A stretch of 64,000 nt of DNA. Source: Bacillota bacterium. Lineage in GTDB: Bacteria > Bacillota > Limnochordia > Limnochordales > ZCTH02-B6. The position numbers and the translations under genes were made by a program. The stretch spans positions 20,057 through 84,056 of the forward strand of contig PKQS01000014.1 in the NCBI GenBank assembly GCA_017577945.1. Direction: 5' to 3'. Of the stretch, positions 9,173 through 17,065 are shown one piece after another (position 1 is the first letter of the stretch; each line of letters starts with the position of its first letter). The notes beneath the pieces were generated by a model. That model worked only from the letters and a program-made list of their open reading frames with translations, made no database searches and was not told where the DNA came from.

Positions 9173-9496
9173 CTACATCCACCGCTGGGCCCAGGCTTGA
9201 ATGGCCTCCACGACTGGCGCCAGGTCGCGGCCTTTTTCGGTCAGCGCGTATTCCACCCCTACGGGCCGCCCGGGCAGCACCCGGCGCTCGACGACGCCGT
9301 GTTCCTCCAACTCCTTGAGCCGCTCGGCCACCAGGCGGGCGCTGACGTCGGGGATGAGCTTGGTGAAATCGGAAAACCGCCGCGGCCCCGACATGAGGAC
9401 GCGCAAGATGACGCCCGTCCACTTCTTGCCGAGCAGCTGGGCGGCAGCCTCGTAGCGAGGACAAACGCGTTCGGAAGCGGTCACTTTGTGTTCCAC
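9173..9496 (-). CDS. HxlR-family winged-helix regulator
   Basis: 107 residues matching the HxlR fold: CPRYEAAAQLLGKKWTGVILRVL, RRFSDFTKLIPDVSARLVAERLKELEEHG, then a wing ending GVEYALTEKG. Cys12 is at the position of the redox-active cysteine of YodB/HypR, suggesting thiol or electrophile sensing. It diverges from yceI across a gap that contains a strong promoter and two inverted repeats, so it probably controls yceI and itself. Confidence 0.92.
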   Translation of the reverse strand: MEHKVTASERVCPRYEAAAQLLGKKWTGVILRVLMSGPRRFSDFTKLIPDVSARLVAERLKELEEHGVVERRVLPGRPVGVEYALTEKGRDLAPVVEAIQAWAQRWM

Positions 9497-9607
9497 GGCT
9501 GTACCACCTCATCGCGGCGCCCTTCCGGCGAAACCGGCGCCGGCGCAAGCCGCCGCCACCAAAAAGAGTATACAAAAGAGCGATCTTCGCGGTGCACCAA
9601 AATTTGC

Positions 9608-9637
9608 TTGACAGGGCAGCCGAAACCTGCCTATAAT
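9608..9637 (+). promoter_or_regulatory. Strong vegetative promoter for yceI
   Basis: Perfect -35 TTGACA at 9608-9613 and perfect -10 TATAAT at 9632-9637 with an 18-base spacer. The yceI start is about 80 bases downstream. Confidence 0.87.
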
Positions 9638-9645
9638 AGGCGTGC

Positions 9646-9658
9646 TTACGAAAAGTAA
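9646..9658. promoter_or_regulatory. TTAC-N5-GTAA inverted repeat, candidate HxlR operator
   Basis: The repeat lies at the expected transcription start of the yceI promoter. HxlR-family proteins bind short inverted repeats of the TAC...GTA type, so this is a plausible operator for the divergent regulator. The assignment rests on position and shape only. Confidence 0.4.
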
Positions 9659-9660
9659 CC

Positions 9661-9687
9661 TGCTTGGCAATAATTATCGCCCAAGCA
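9661..9687 (+). promoter_or_regulatory. TGCTTGG-N13-CCAAGCA inverted repeat in the yceI leader
   Basis: Seven-base perfect arms flank an AT-rich 13-base centre in the untranslated leader of yceI, about 30 bases before the TTG start. It could be a second operator half or an mRNA-stabilising hairpin. Confidence 0.4.
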
Positions 9688-9718
9688 CGGCGACAATCCA
9701 AGGGGGAGAGGATGCACG

Positions 9719-10246
9719 TTGGCTACGCAGTGGAAAATCGACCCTAGCCACACGCTCATCGAGTTCGGCGTCCGCCACCTGATGATCACCATGGTCAAGG
9801 GCCGTTTCGGCGGCGTTGAGGGCGTGATCACGGGCGACCCGAGCGACTGGACCACAGCGTCGGTCGACGTGACGATTGATGCAGCCAGCGTGGACACGCG
9901 CAACCAAGACCGCGACAATCACCTGCGCTCGGCCGACTTCTTCGACGTCGAGAAGTATCCGCACATTACGTTCAAGAGCACAAAGGTCACCAAGACGGGC
10001 GAGAACACTTACGACATCGAGGGCGACCTCACCATCCGCGGCGTGACGAAGCCGGTGACGCTGAAGGCCACGTATCTCGGCTCGGCCAAGGATCCGTGGG
10101 GCAACGAGAAGATCGGCTTCAGCGCCACGACCAAGGTGAACCGCAAGGACTTCGGCCTGACCTGGAACGCGCCGCTGGAGGCGGGCGGTTTCCTGGTGGG
10201 CGACGAAGTCAACATCGAGCTGGAAGTCCAGGCCGTCAAGGCGTAA
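9719..10246 (+). CDS. YceI family lipid-binding-like protein
   Basis: 175 residues: WKIDPSHTLIEFGVRHLMITMVKGRF, DVTIDAASVDTRNQDRDNHLRSADFFDVEKYPHITF and GDLTIRGVTKPVTL are classic YceI motifs. The fold is a lipocalin-like barrel that binds isoprenoid or polyisoprenoid chains. There is no signal peptide, so this copy is cytoplasmic, as in many Firmicutes and Deinococci. Start is TTG at 9719 after GGGGGAGAGG. Control by the divergent HxlR protein is likely. Confidence 0.92.
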   Translation: MATQWKIDPSHTLIEFGVRHLMITMVKGRFGGVEGVITGDPSDWTTASVDVTIDAASVDTRNQDRDNHLRSADFFDVEKYPHITFKSTKVTKTGENTYDIEGDLTIRGVTKPVTLKATYLGSAKDPWGNEKIGFSATTKVNRKDFGLTWNAPLEAGGFLVGDEVNIELEVQAVKA

Positions 10247-10342
10247 CGCGGCCGAGACGACAAGCCGTCGGGGCGCAAACCGCGGCGGCCGGCGCCTCCG
10301 GCCGCCGCCGTCATGTTTCCCCTTCCTGTCCACCGGCGAACG

Positions 10343-10379
10343 CGAAGAGGGGTTTCGGCGCTGCCGAAACCCCTCTTCG
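10343..10379. other. Long perfect hairpin between yceI and tRNA-Ser
   Basis: Sixteen- to seventeen-base perfect arms beginning GAAGAGGGGTTTCGGC enclose a three-base GCT loop. It ends four bases before the 3' CCA of tRNA-Ser(GGA). No T-run follows on either strand. It may end transcription from both sides or act in 3' processing of the tRNA. Confidence 0.55.
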
Positions 10380-10382
10380 TCT

Positions 10383-10470
10383 TGGCGGAAGGGGAGGGAT
10401 TTGAACCCTCGGTGCCATGTGGCACACACGATTTCCAGTCGTGCCTGTTCGGCCGCTCCAGCACCCTTCC
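10383..10470 (-). tRNA. tRNA-Ser (anticodon GGA)
   Basis: On the minus strand the 88-base cloverleaf starts GGAAGGGTGC and ends CCCTTCC-G-CCA with the CCA encoded. The anticodon loop is CTGGAAA with stem CACGA/TCGTG. A long variable arm (TGTGCCACATGGCAC) is typical of serine tRNAs, and the T-loop GGTTCAAATCC is intact. Confidence 0.96.
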
Positions 10471-10487
10471 GGAAGCGTATAAAAAAT

Positions 10488-10578
10488 TGGCGGAGGGGGT
10501 GGGATTTGAACCCACGAGGCGGGTAAACCGCCTAACGCATTTCGAGTGCGCCGCGTTCGGCCGCTCCGCAACCCCTCC
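10488..10578 (-). tRNA. tRNA-Ser (anticodon CGA)
   Basis: 91-base cloverleaf starting GGAGGGGTTGC and ending with an encoded CCA. The anticodon loop is CTCGAAA, giving anticodon CGA. The long variable arm (GGCGGTTTACCCGCC region) marks it as a class II serine tRNA. It precedes tRNA-Ser(GGA) by 17 bases in the same transcript direction. Confidence 0.96.
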
Positions 10579-10595
10579 GAGCCAAACGTTCGACC

Positions 10596-11066
10596 TTAGC
10601 TGGTTTTCACCCGGCGTTCCCGGAAAAACGACTGGATTATCTCGCGGCACTCGTCCTCCAGCACGCCCGCCGTCACCTGCAGGCGGTGGTTGAGCCGCTC
10701 GTCTTGCACGATGTTCCAGAGCGACCCGGCGGCGCCTGCTTTCGGATCCGCCGCTCCGTACACGAGGCGGTCGATGCGGGCCAGCACGAGCGCGCCTGCA
10801 CACATCGGGCAAGGTTCGATTGTAACGTAGAGCGTACTTCCTGTCAACCGCCACGCGCCAAGAGCTTCGGACGCGGCGCGGATCGCGAGGATTTCCGCGT
10901 GCGCCGTCGGGTCGCCGTCTTGCTCGCGGCGATTGTGGCCCCGGCCGATGACTTGTCCGTCCCGGACGACGACCGCCCCCACCGGCACGTCGCCGCCCTC
11001 TGCGGCCCGGCGCGCCTCCTCCAGCGCGAGCCGCATCCAGACTTCGTCTTCCGCCGGACTCAGCAA
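10596..11066 (-). CDS. tadA: tRNA-specific adenosine deaminase TadA
   Basis: 156 residues from the TTG at 11066. Zinc and catalytic motifs are HAE (H56, E58) and PCPMC (C86, C89), in the order of the CDA fold. It converts wobble adenosine 34 of tRNA-Arg(ACG) to inosine. The start overlaps the stop of the upstream IscA-type gene; an internal ATG at 11036 is also possible. The tRNA-Ser genes follow at once, as around yaaJ in Bacillus. Confidence 0.94.
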   Translation of the reverse strand: MLSPAEDEVWMRLALEEARRAAEGGDVPVGAVVVRDGQVIGRGHNRREQDGDPTAHAEILAIRAASEALGAWRLTGSTLYVTIEPCPMCAGALVLARIDRLVYGAADPKAGAAGSLWNIVQDERLNHRLQVTAGVLEDECREIIQSFFRERRVKTS

Positions 11067-11413
11067 AGCTGCGGCTCGCCCTCGTCGTCCGCCGTGCGGA
11101 ACGAGTGGCCGCAGCCGCACGTCCGCACCGCGTTCGGGTTGTTGATGGCGAACCCCGCGCCCATCAGCGTCTCGACGTAGTCTATCTCGGTTCCTGCCAG
11201 GAACCGCATGCTCTCGCGATCGACCAGCACGCGGATACCGTGCTGCTCGGAGACGATGTCGTCCTCGCGCTCCTCGCTGTCGAAACCCAACGCGTACGAA
11301 TACCCGCTGCAGCCGCCGCGCTTGACTACGATCCGCAGCGCCTGCCCCTGGCGGTTTTCGGCTTCCATAATTTCCTTCAGCTTATCGGCGGCCCTCAGCG
11401 TAACGGTCACCAT
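11060..11413 (-). CDS. A-type iron-sulfur carrier (IscA/ErpA-like)
   Basis: 117 residues with the three conserved cysteines C35 (GGCSG), C99 and C101 (CGCGHSF) that bind the transferred cluster. Family spacing is exact. It would deliver Fe-S clusters to apoproteins. There is no scaffold or desulfurase gene beside it; it overlaps tadA by a few bases. Confidence 0.93.
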   Translation of the reverse strand: MVTVTLRAADKLKEIMEAENRQGQALRIVVKRGGCSGYSYALGFDSEEREDDIVSEQHGIRVLVDRESMRFLAGTEIDYVETLMGAGFAINNPNAVRTCGCGHSFRTADDEGEPQLC

Positions 11414-11457
11414 ACGCCAGTCACCCCGCCTTTCGCCGCTCGAGCAACATCATTATA

Positions 11458-12174
11458 TCAGGGCGCGCTTTCCCGGGCAACGGCCCGCGCGTTGCGGTTC
11501 CGGCTCCGCCCGTTCCGCAGCTCGATGCGCAGCTTGCGCTCGACAAGCGTCACCAGCATGGAGATGACCGTCGTCATCAGCAGATACATGACGGCCACCA
11601 GCGAGTAAATCTCAACCGGCCGGAACGTGCGCGTCACGATGAGCTGGCCGGCCCGCAGCAGCTCCTCCAGGGCGATGACCGACACCAGCGACGAGTCCTT
11701 CAGCAGCAAAATAAACTCGTTGCCCAGCGGAGGAATGATACGGCGAAACGCCTGGGGCAGCACAATGAACCGGGCCGTCTGGAACTTGGTGAGGCCCAAG
11801 GCGTAGGCCGCTTCGGTCTGGCCGACGTCGATGGACTGAATGCCGGCGCGCACGATCTCGGCGATGTACGCGGCCGAATTGAGGCTCAAGGCCGTAATGC
11901 CCGCCTGCCAGCGGTCCAGCGTGATGCCGAGCAGCGGCGGCATGGCGTAGTAGATGAGAAACAGCTGGATCAACAGCGGCGTGCCGCGGAAAAACCACAC
12001 GTACGCCGAAGCAAAGGCGCTGACAAGCCTGAAACGGGCCAGCCGCATCAGCCCCAGGATGGTGCCCAGCACCAGCCCGAGCGAGATGGAAATGACGGTC
12101 AGGATAAGGGTCATCCAGGCGCCGCGCGTAATCGCCGGCAGCGACTGCACGACCAAATTCCAGTCGAAACCCAC
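11458..12174 (-). CDS. Polar amino acid ABC transporter permease
   Basis: 238 residues with five or so membrane helices and the HisM/ArtQ-type EAA loop (EAAYALGLTKFQTARFIVLPQA). It would form the membrane channel for the binding proteins encoded upstream. The GTG at 12174 is preferred because AAAGGAGA lies just before it. No ATPase gene follows; the gene ends before the IscA-type gene, so the ATPase must be elsewhere. Confidence 0.92.
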   Translation of the reverse strand: MGFDWNLVVQSLPAITRGAWMTLILTVISISLGLVLGTILGLMRLARFRLVSAFASAYVWFFRGTPLLIQLFLIYYAMPPLLGITLDRWQAGITALSLNSAAYIAEIVRAGIQSIDVGQTEAAYALGLTKFQTARFIVLPQAFRRIIPPLGNEFILLLKDSSLVSVIALEELLRAGQLIVTRTFRPVEIYSLVAVMYLLMTTVISMLVTLVERKLRIELRNGRSRNRNARAVARESAP

Positions 12175-12210
12175 TCCGCGCTGTCTCCTTTCAGCTCGCC
12201 CGCGCCCCGC

Positions 12211-12250
12211 CAAAAAGACGGGGCCGCGCACCCGTCCGGCCGCGGCCCCG
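12211..12250 (-). terminator. Terminator between the binding-protein and permease genes
   Basis: On the minus strand GGGGCCGCG and CGCGGCCCC form perfect nine-base arms followed by GTCTTTTT. As it lies inside the operon it probably lets only part of transcription continue into the permease, giving excess binding protein. Confidence 0.82.
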
Positions 12251-12262
12251 ACAACGGTCAGC

Positions 12263-13003
12263 TTACCGATCGCCGAACCAACGGTCGTAAATTTCGTCGT
12301 ACGTGCCGTCGGCCTTCATCTGCGCGAGCGCGAGGTTGATAGCCCGCAGCAGATCCGGGTTGCCTTTCCGAATCGCAATGCCGTAATACTCAATCGTAAA
12401 GGGCGTTCCGACCACTTTCACCTGGCCGGGATTGGCCCGCACTTCCTCGAGGGCCACCAGCTCGTCGAGGACCACCGCGTCGGCCCGCCCGAGCTTCAGC
12501 GCCAGAATGGCTTCCGGCGTCAGCGGGTAGTGCTCCACGACGGCACCCTCGATGCGTTCCGCGGCGAAGTGGCCCGTCGTGCCGATCTGGACCGCTACCC
12601 GCTTGCCCTTCAGATCCGCCGGCTCCTTAATCCGGTCGTCGTCGGCCCGCACCAGGATGACTTGCCCCGTCGCGAAGTACGGATCGGAGAAGTCCACGGC
12701 CTGGGCGCGTTCGTTGGTGATGGTCATGGCCGAGATGATGACGTCGTAGTGGCCGCTGAGCAGGCCGGGGATAATGCCTTCCCAAGCGACGTTGATAACC
12801 TGCACGTCCATGCCGAGGCGGCGGCCGATCTCGCGTATGATGTCCATGTCAAAACCTACGTACTCGCCCGTCGCTTCATCCACGTACTCGAACGGCGGAT
12901 ACGCGACGTCCGAGCCCACGCGCAGCACCTGCGCCGACGCCATCCCCGCGGCCGCCAGCGTCAGCAGGACGGCCAGCAGCAACACGACCCCGTTCCTGCA
13001 CAT
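12263..13003 (-). CDS. Amino acid ABC transporter substrate-binding protein
   Basis: 246 residues. A signal peptide (about 1-24, hydrophobic core VVLLLAVLLTLAAAG, cleavage after ASA) precedes a cluster-3 periplasmic binding fold: LRVGSDVAYPPFEY, GFDMDIIREIGRRLG, MTITNERAQAVDFSDPYF. The Cys near the N-terminus is before the hydrophobic core, so it is not a lipobox. The ATG at 13003 is chosen since AAGGGGG is nine bases away; a closer ATG leaves no spacing. Its paralogue is encoded just upstream. Confidence 0.93.
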   Translation of the reverse strand: MCRNGVVLLLAVLLTLAAAGMASAQVLRVGSDVAYPPFEYVDEATGEYVGFDMDIIREIGRRLGMDVQVINVAWEGIIPGLLSGHYDVIISAMTITNERAQAVDFSDPYFATGQVILVRADDDRIKEPADLKGKRVAVQIGTTGHFAAERIEGAVVEHYPLTPEAILALKLGRADAVVLDELVALEEVRANPGQVKVVGTPFTIEYYGIAIRKGNPDLLRAINLALAQMKADGTYDEIYDRWFGDR

Positions 13004-13080
13004 ACTCGTCATCCCCCTTGGCCTATTCAATTTTCGTCCAGCGACGACGCCATCATCCCCGCTTTCCTGCTCACCCGACG

Positions 13081-13118
13081 AAAAAGCCTGGTCCCGGCCG
13101 GGCGTTCCGGCCGGGACG
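13081..13118 (-). terminator. Terminator after the second binding-protein gene
   Basis: Arms GTCCCGGCCGG and CCGGCCGGGAC on the minus strand are followed by CAGGCTTTTT. It separates the two paralogous binding-protein genes. Confidence 0.8.
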
Positions 13119-13147
13119 CCGTTTCCGCTGGTGCCTGCGGGCCGTCG

Positions 13148-13897
13148 TTATTGCCCCAGAATCCACTCGTTGTACAGTTTATCGTACGTGCCGTCCGCCC
13201 TGATTTGCGCCAGGGTCCTGTTGATGGCTCGCAGCAGGTCCTCCCGGCCCTTGCGCAGTGCGATGCCATAGTACTCAATCGTGAACGGCGTGCCGACCAC
13301 CTTGATCTCGCCGGGGTTCGCCCGGTCCTCCAGAATGGCCACCAGCTCGTCCACGACCACCGCGTCGGCCCGGCCCGTCTTCAGCGCCAGGAACGCTTCC
13401 GGCGCCAGCGGGTACGGGTCGATGCGCAGCACGCCCGGAATCGTCTCGGCTGCGAAATGGCCCGTCGAGCCAATCTGCACCGCGACGACCTTACCCATCA
13501 GGTCAGCCGGCTCCTTGATGCGGTCGTCGTCGCTGCGCACGACGATGACCTGCCCGGTCGCGAAGTAGGGGTCGGAGAAGTCCACGGCCCGCACCCGCTC
13601 GTCGGTGATGGTCATGGCGGAGATGATAACGTCGTAGTGACCCGCCAGCAGCCCCGGGATGATGCCCTCCCAGGCCGTGTTGATAATCTCCACTTCCATG
13701 CCCAGCCGCGCTGCGATCTCGCGGATCAGGGCGATGTCGAAGCCGAGAATTTCGCCTGTGACCTCGTCCACGTACTCAAACGGAGGAAACGCCGCGTTGA
13801 CGCCGACGCGCAGCACCTGGCTTTGGGCTGCGGCGACGCCGCCGACGGCCGCCAGCGTGAGAACGACAAGCAGCAGAGCAACAACCGCCTTCCGCAA
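13148..13897 (-). CDS. Amino acid ABC transporter substrate-binding protein (paralogue)
   Basis: 249 residues, signal peptide about 1-24, then LRVGVNAAFPPFEY and the same block order as the downstream copy. Long identical runs such as VDFSDPYFATGQV and VGTPFTIEYYGIA show a recent tandem duplication. The start is a TTG at 13897 with GGAGG nine bases upstream. Differences cluster around the ligand cleft loop (VNAA against SDVA), so specificities may differ. Confidence 0.92.
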   Translation of the reverse strand: MRKAVVALLLVVLTLAAVGGVAAAQSQVLRVGVNAAFPPFEYVDEVTGEILGFDIALIREIAARLGMEVEIINTAWEGIIPGLLAGHYDVIISAMTITDERVRAVDFSDPYFATGQVIVVRSDDDRIKEPADLMGKVVAVQIGSTGHFAAETIPGVLRIDPYPLAPEAFLALKTGRADAVVVDELVAILEDRANPGEIKVVGTPFTIEYYGIALRKGREDLLRAINRTLAQIRADGTYDKLYNEWILGQ

Positions 13898-13914
13898 ATG
13901 ACGACGCCTCCTAC

Positions 13915-13943
13915 TGTATCCTGCTTTGGAATGTTGAATGCAA
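13915..13943 (-). promoter_or_regulatory. Promoter of the amino acid transporter operon
   Basis: Minus-strand -35 TTGCAT (13938-13943) and -10 GATACA (13915-13920) with a 17-base spacer, just ahead of the first binding-protein gene. Confidence 0.55.
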
Positions 13944-13944
13944 T

Positions 13945-13961
13945 GGCAGAATGATTCTGCC
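13945..13961. promoter_or_regulatory. 17-base palindrome upstream of the transporter promoter
   Basis: GGCAGAAT-G-ATTCTGCC is a perfect inverted repeat with eight-base arms ending one base upstream of the -35 hexamer. It is a candidate operator for an amino-acid-responsive regulator. Confidence 0.5.
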
Positions 13962-14079
13962 TCTCTGGGCTTTTTCCTGCCGGCGCGACGAATATTTATG
14001 CGTGCCCAAGGTATTTCCATTATTTTCTTGCCCGCCCCTGGCCGCGCCGCCTCGTTCCCCCTGGCCAGGGCGAGAGATG

Positions 14080-14108
14080 TTGGAATTTTGCGCCTCGCGT
14101 GGTAGTAT
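14080..14108 (+). promoter_or_regulatory. Promoter of the ferredoxin gene
   Basis: TTGGAA (14080-14085), 17-base spacer, TAGTAT (14103-14108). The ferredoxin start is about 48 bases downstream. Confidence 0.65.
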
Positions 14109-14155
14109 GAGGATGTGTCGTTGCACTCTTCGGACGGAGAGGGGAAATTCAGCCC

Positions 14156-14779
14156 ATGACGCCAGCCGCAGCCGAACTGTTGCTCATCGGTCTCTTGGCA
14201 GGATTCTTCGTCGCAGGCGTGCTGCAGCAACTGGCCGGCCGGCGCCGCTCGCTGGATGAGGCGACGCTGGCGGAGCTGGAGCGCATCGTGGAGCAGGCGC
14301 TGGCACGCAAGCTGGCCTCGGGGCTCGTCGCGGCACCGCCGCAGGCGGCGCCGAGCACTTCCGCCGCGCAAGCGGCCGTTGCGCCCGCAACCCAGCCCGC
14401 TACTGAAGCACCTGCAGCCGCGGCGAAGCCCGCTGCGGCCGAGGCGCCCGCCGAAACGCCTGCCGGCGCCGTGCCCGAAGGCGAGCTGGTTCCTCTCATC
14501 GTCACCACCCTTGCCGGCACCCGGCACGAGCTGATGGTCCGCGCCGGGGAAAACCTGCTCGACGCCGCTCTTGATCGCCAGGTCGACCTCGACTACAGCT
14601 GCAAGGAAGGGTCGTGCGACACGTGCACGGTCCGCATCTTGCGCGGCATGGAAAATTTGTCGCCGGTGCGGGACGAAGAGCGCGACATGCTGGGCGACGA
14701 GGAGATCGCGAAAGGGTACCGGCTGGCCTGCATTATCCGGATTCACGGCCCCGTGGAGCTGGTGCAGGAGCCGCGCTGA
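14156..14779 (+). CDS. Membrane-anchored 2Fe-2S ferredoxin
   Basis: 207 residues in three parts: an N-terminal membrane helix (about 6-27), an Ala/Pro-rich flexible linker (about 58-107), and a plant-type ferredoxin domain (about 110-207). The cluster ligands are C149, C154, C157 (CKEGSCDTC) and C192 (LACIIRI). The domain probably hangs on the cytoplasmic or outer face and passes electrons to a membrane partner; no partner gene is adjacent. It could also be annotated as a 2Fe-2S iron-sulfur binding protein only. Confidence 0.9.
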   Translation: MTPAAAELLLIGLLAGFFVAGVLQQLAGRRRSLDEATLAELERIVEQALARKLASGLVAAPPQAAPSTSAAQAAVAPATQPATEAPAAAAKPAAAEAPAETPAGAVPEGELVPLIVTTLAGTRHELMVRAGENLLDAALDRQVDLDYSCKEGSCDTCTVRILRGMENLSPVRDEERDMLGDEEIAKGYRLACIIRIHGPVELVQEPR

Positions 14780-14911
14780 TGCCCCAGGCGGCCGGCGCTT
14801 CGCAGGCCGTATCATCCAGACCGGCGGGAACCCTCGATTCGCGCGGGCCGGGCGCGGGCGGGCCCGGAACGGACCAACCCGGCGCCGCACGAGCCCAGCG
14901 CCGCGGCCTGT

Positions 14912-14921
14912 GTGCTATAAT
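14912..14921 (+). promoter_or_regulatory. Extended -10 promoter for sodA
   Basis: GTG-C-TATAAT with a TG extension and perfect -10 hexamer at 14916-14921, about 70 bases before the sodA start. No convincing -35 is seen. Confidence 0.5.
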
Positions 14922-14992
14922 GAACTTTGCGCGGGAATGCTGGGCCGTCGGGGGACGGCCCGTTCAATCACTCCAGGAGGGGGTCGCTTCGC

Positions 14993-15610
14993 ATGCCCAA
15001 GCATGAACTGCCGCCGTTGCCGTACGCCTACGACGCCTTGGAGCCGTACATCGACGCGCAGACGATGGAGATTCACCATACCAAGCACCACGCGGCGTAC
15101 GTCAACGGCCTGAACGCGGCGTTGGAGAAGTACCCGGATCTGCAGGACAAGTCGGTGGAAGAGCTGCTCCGCGACATCAAGAACATCCCGGCCGACATTC
15201 AGACGGCGGTCCGCAACCAGGGCGGCGGCCACGCCAACCACTCGCTGTTCTGGACCATCATGGCGCCCAACGCGGGCGGCACGCCTCAAGGCAAACTGGC
15301 CGAGGCCATTCTGAAGGCGTTCGGCAGCTTCGAGGCGTTCAAGGAAGAGTTCACGAAGGCCGCCATGGGCCGCTTCGGCAGCGGCTGGGCTTGGCTCGTC
15401 GTCGACAAGGACCGCAATCTGAAGGTCATCAGCACGCCGAACCAGGACAGCCCGCTCATGGACGGCCTGACGCCCATCCTCGGCCTGGACGTTTGGGAAC
15501 ACGCGTACTACCTCAAGTACCAGAACCGCCGGGCCGACTACGTGCAGGCGTTCTGGAACGTCATCAACTGGGAGGCCGTTAAGGCCAACTACGAGAAGGC
15601 CATCTCGTGA
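14993..15610 (+). CDS. sodA: Superoxide dismutase, Fe/Mn family
   Basis: 205 residues, full length. Metal ligands by family position are H28 (IHHTKHH), H83 (NHSLFW), D166 and H170 (LDVWEHAYY). The TPNQDSP motif supplies the glutamine expected of manganese-type enzymes. It is cytoplasmic with no signal peptide. ATG at 14993 follows CCAGGAGGGGG. A second, very different Fe/Mn dismutase is encoded at 37179. Confidence 0.96.
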   Translation: MPKHELPPLPYAYDALEPYIDAQTMEIHHTKHHAAYVNGLNAALEKYPDLQDKSVEELLRDIKNIPADIQTAVRNQGGGHANHSLFWTIMAPNAGGTPQGKLAEAILKAFGSFEAFKEEFTKAAMGRFGSGWAWLVVDKDRNLKVISTPNQDSPLMDGLTPILGLDVWEHAYYLKYQNRRADYVQAFWNVINWEAVKANYEKAIS

Positions 15611-15655
15611 CGGCCGTCCCGCGGCGCGGGCTTTGCCGCAGCCTTGCGCGCAAAA

Positions 15656-15699
15656 CGGCGGGTCGTTCGGTTCGTACCGAACGCCCGCCGCTTTGTTTT
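15656..15699 (+). terminator. Terminator after sodA
   Basis: Arms CGGCGGG..CGTTCGGT and ACCGAACG-CCCGCCG form a long GC-rich hairpin followed by CTTTGTTTT. It starts 46 bases after the sodA stop. Confidence 0.75.
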
Positions 15700-15770
15700 C
15701 TCGCCCGGCGCGATTCGTTCTCTTCCCGCGTGATGCGGCCTTCCGCCGTTTTCGACAGCTCCCGCGCCCT

Positions 15771-16961
15771 TTACGACCCCAAGGCCGGCAGCTGCCAGCC
15801 GACCACGAACCAGCCCGCCGCGCTGCGCCGCACTGTGACCGCGACGTCTACCGTTTCGCCGCCCGCGGGTTCGTCCCCGGCTTCCTGCGGCCGCGTGAGG
15901 CGCACCACCAGCGTCTCGTCGAGGCTCAGCCGCTGTCCCTCGGCTCGACGCCGCTCCACCACTTCCGCGGCGGCGAACGCCCAGCCCTGGTCGAAGTAGC
16001 CGGCCAGCTCGTCCCACCGCGCCGTGGGCGCCACCGCTTCCGCGGCGTCGGGCGCGGTCAGCAAGGCCGCCACGTCCCACCCGCCGCTGAGCAGCGCCCG
16101 GGCAAACTCCACCGCTGCATCCTGCGCGCTCGCGGCCCCCTGGCGCACCGCCAGCGACGCCGGCGTCAGCGGCGCGCGCGACAGCCGCTCCGTTGTCAAG
16201 TAGAAGCGCAAGTCCGACACGCGCTGGGGAATGGGCGGATGCGTCCGGTACAGCTCCCGCCAGATGGAGTCCTCCGGCAGTGCGCGCCGTTCCTGGTCCA
16301 TCAGTTGCAGCGCCTGCACCAGCCCCTCCGGGTCGTACCCGGCCGCCCGGGCGTAGCGCAGTCCCGTCAAGTCCGCCTCGCTCTCCTGCTCGCGGCTGTA
16401 GGCGTACATGAACAGATCCCGCATCTGCAGCAGCCCGTCCCAATCGGCATCGCCGCGCGAGCTGGCCACCACGCCCAGCGCCAGCACGAGGAAAGCGCTC
16501 CAAAGGCTGTGATTGATGCGCTGCGGAATATGGCCCAGGGTGCCGTGGGCGATTTCGTGGCCGATGACGCCCGCCAGCTGATCGTCGGTGGCGAGCAGCT
16601 CCATGAGGCCGGTGGTGACGAAAATCTCGTTGTCTTGATTAATCCACGCGTTGGGGACTCGTTCGCGAACGACTTGGATGGAGAATTGCCCGGCGATGTC
16701 GTACTCGGGCGCCAGCGCCTCAGCCAGACGGGCAAACACCGCTTCCGCCCGGGCCTGCATGGCTGCCATCGCCTCGTCTTGGGCGTCGCGGGCCGCCAAC
16801 GCCGGGCCGGACACGAGGGATGCCGCCAGAGCCAGCAACAGCCACCAGGCCGCCCAGCGGCGCTTTTCCCGTGCCGCAAGACAGCCCGGGCCCCAAGCCA
16901 GCAGCGCAGCCCGGCGCCCGGAGCGACGCTCCGCGCACAAGAAGCCAAGTGCCGGCGTCAT
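15771..16961 (-). CDS. M48 family metalloprotease
   Basis: 396 residues. A hydrophobic segment (about 36-57) acts as signal peptide or anchor. The zinc motif is HEIAH (H135, E136, H139), with the third ligand in SREQESEADLTG. The C-terminal 170 residues lack clear repeats and may be a substrate-binding domain, so the layout is BepA-like without TPRs. It would degrade misfolded exported proteins. The ATG at 16961 is chosen because the strong promoter at 16993-17021 rules out the earlier in-frame starts and AAGGATGG lies just before it. Confidence 0.88.
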   Translation of the reverse strand: MTPALGFLCAERRSGRRAALLAWGPGCLAAREKRRWAAWWLLLALAASLVSGPALAARDAQDEAMAAMQARAEAVFARLAEALAPEYDIAGQFSIQVVRERVPNAWINQDNEIFVTTGLMELLATDDQLAGVIGHEIAHGTLGHIPQRINHSLWSAFLVLALGVVASSRGDADWDGLLQMRDLFMYAYSREQESEADLTGLRYARAAGYDPEGLVQALQLMDQERRALPEDSIWRELYRTHPPIPQRVSDLRFYLTTERLSRAPLTPASLAVRQGAASAQDAAVEFARALLSGGWDVAALLTAPDAAEAVAPTARWDELAGYFDQGWAFAAAEVVERRRAEGQRLSLDETLVVRLTRPQEAGDEPAGGETVDVAVTVRRSAAGWFVVGWQLPALGS

Positions 16962-16992
16962 CCGCAACACCATCCTTCGCCGGTGTGTTCTC

Positions 16993-17021
16993 ATCTTACC
17001 CGTCCATCCATGACGAGTCAA
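16993..17021 (-). promoter_or_regulatory. Promoter of the M48 protease gene
   Basis: Minus-strand TTGACT (17016-17021), 17-base spacer, TAAGAT (16993-16998). The implied transcript start lies about 20 bases before the chosen ATG. Confidence 0.75.
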
Positions 17022-17065
17022 CAATGGTACAATATAGCGCGTGGACGACGCGGGAGGGAAACCCC

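Noticed and set aside
10343..10379. Terminal inverted repeat of an insertion sequence
   Set aside because: Arms are joined by a three-base loop, no transposase or target duplication is present, and it sits at the tRNA 3' end; a hairpin is more likely.
11954..13954. A 666-codon open frame on the plus strand opposite the binding-protein genes
   Set aside because: It lies antisense to two clear binding proteins and a permease with signal peptides and ribosome sites. Its translation is Arg/His-rich, as expected from the reverse of high-GC coding sequence.
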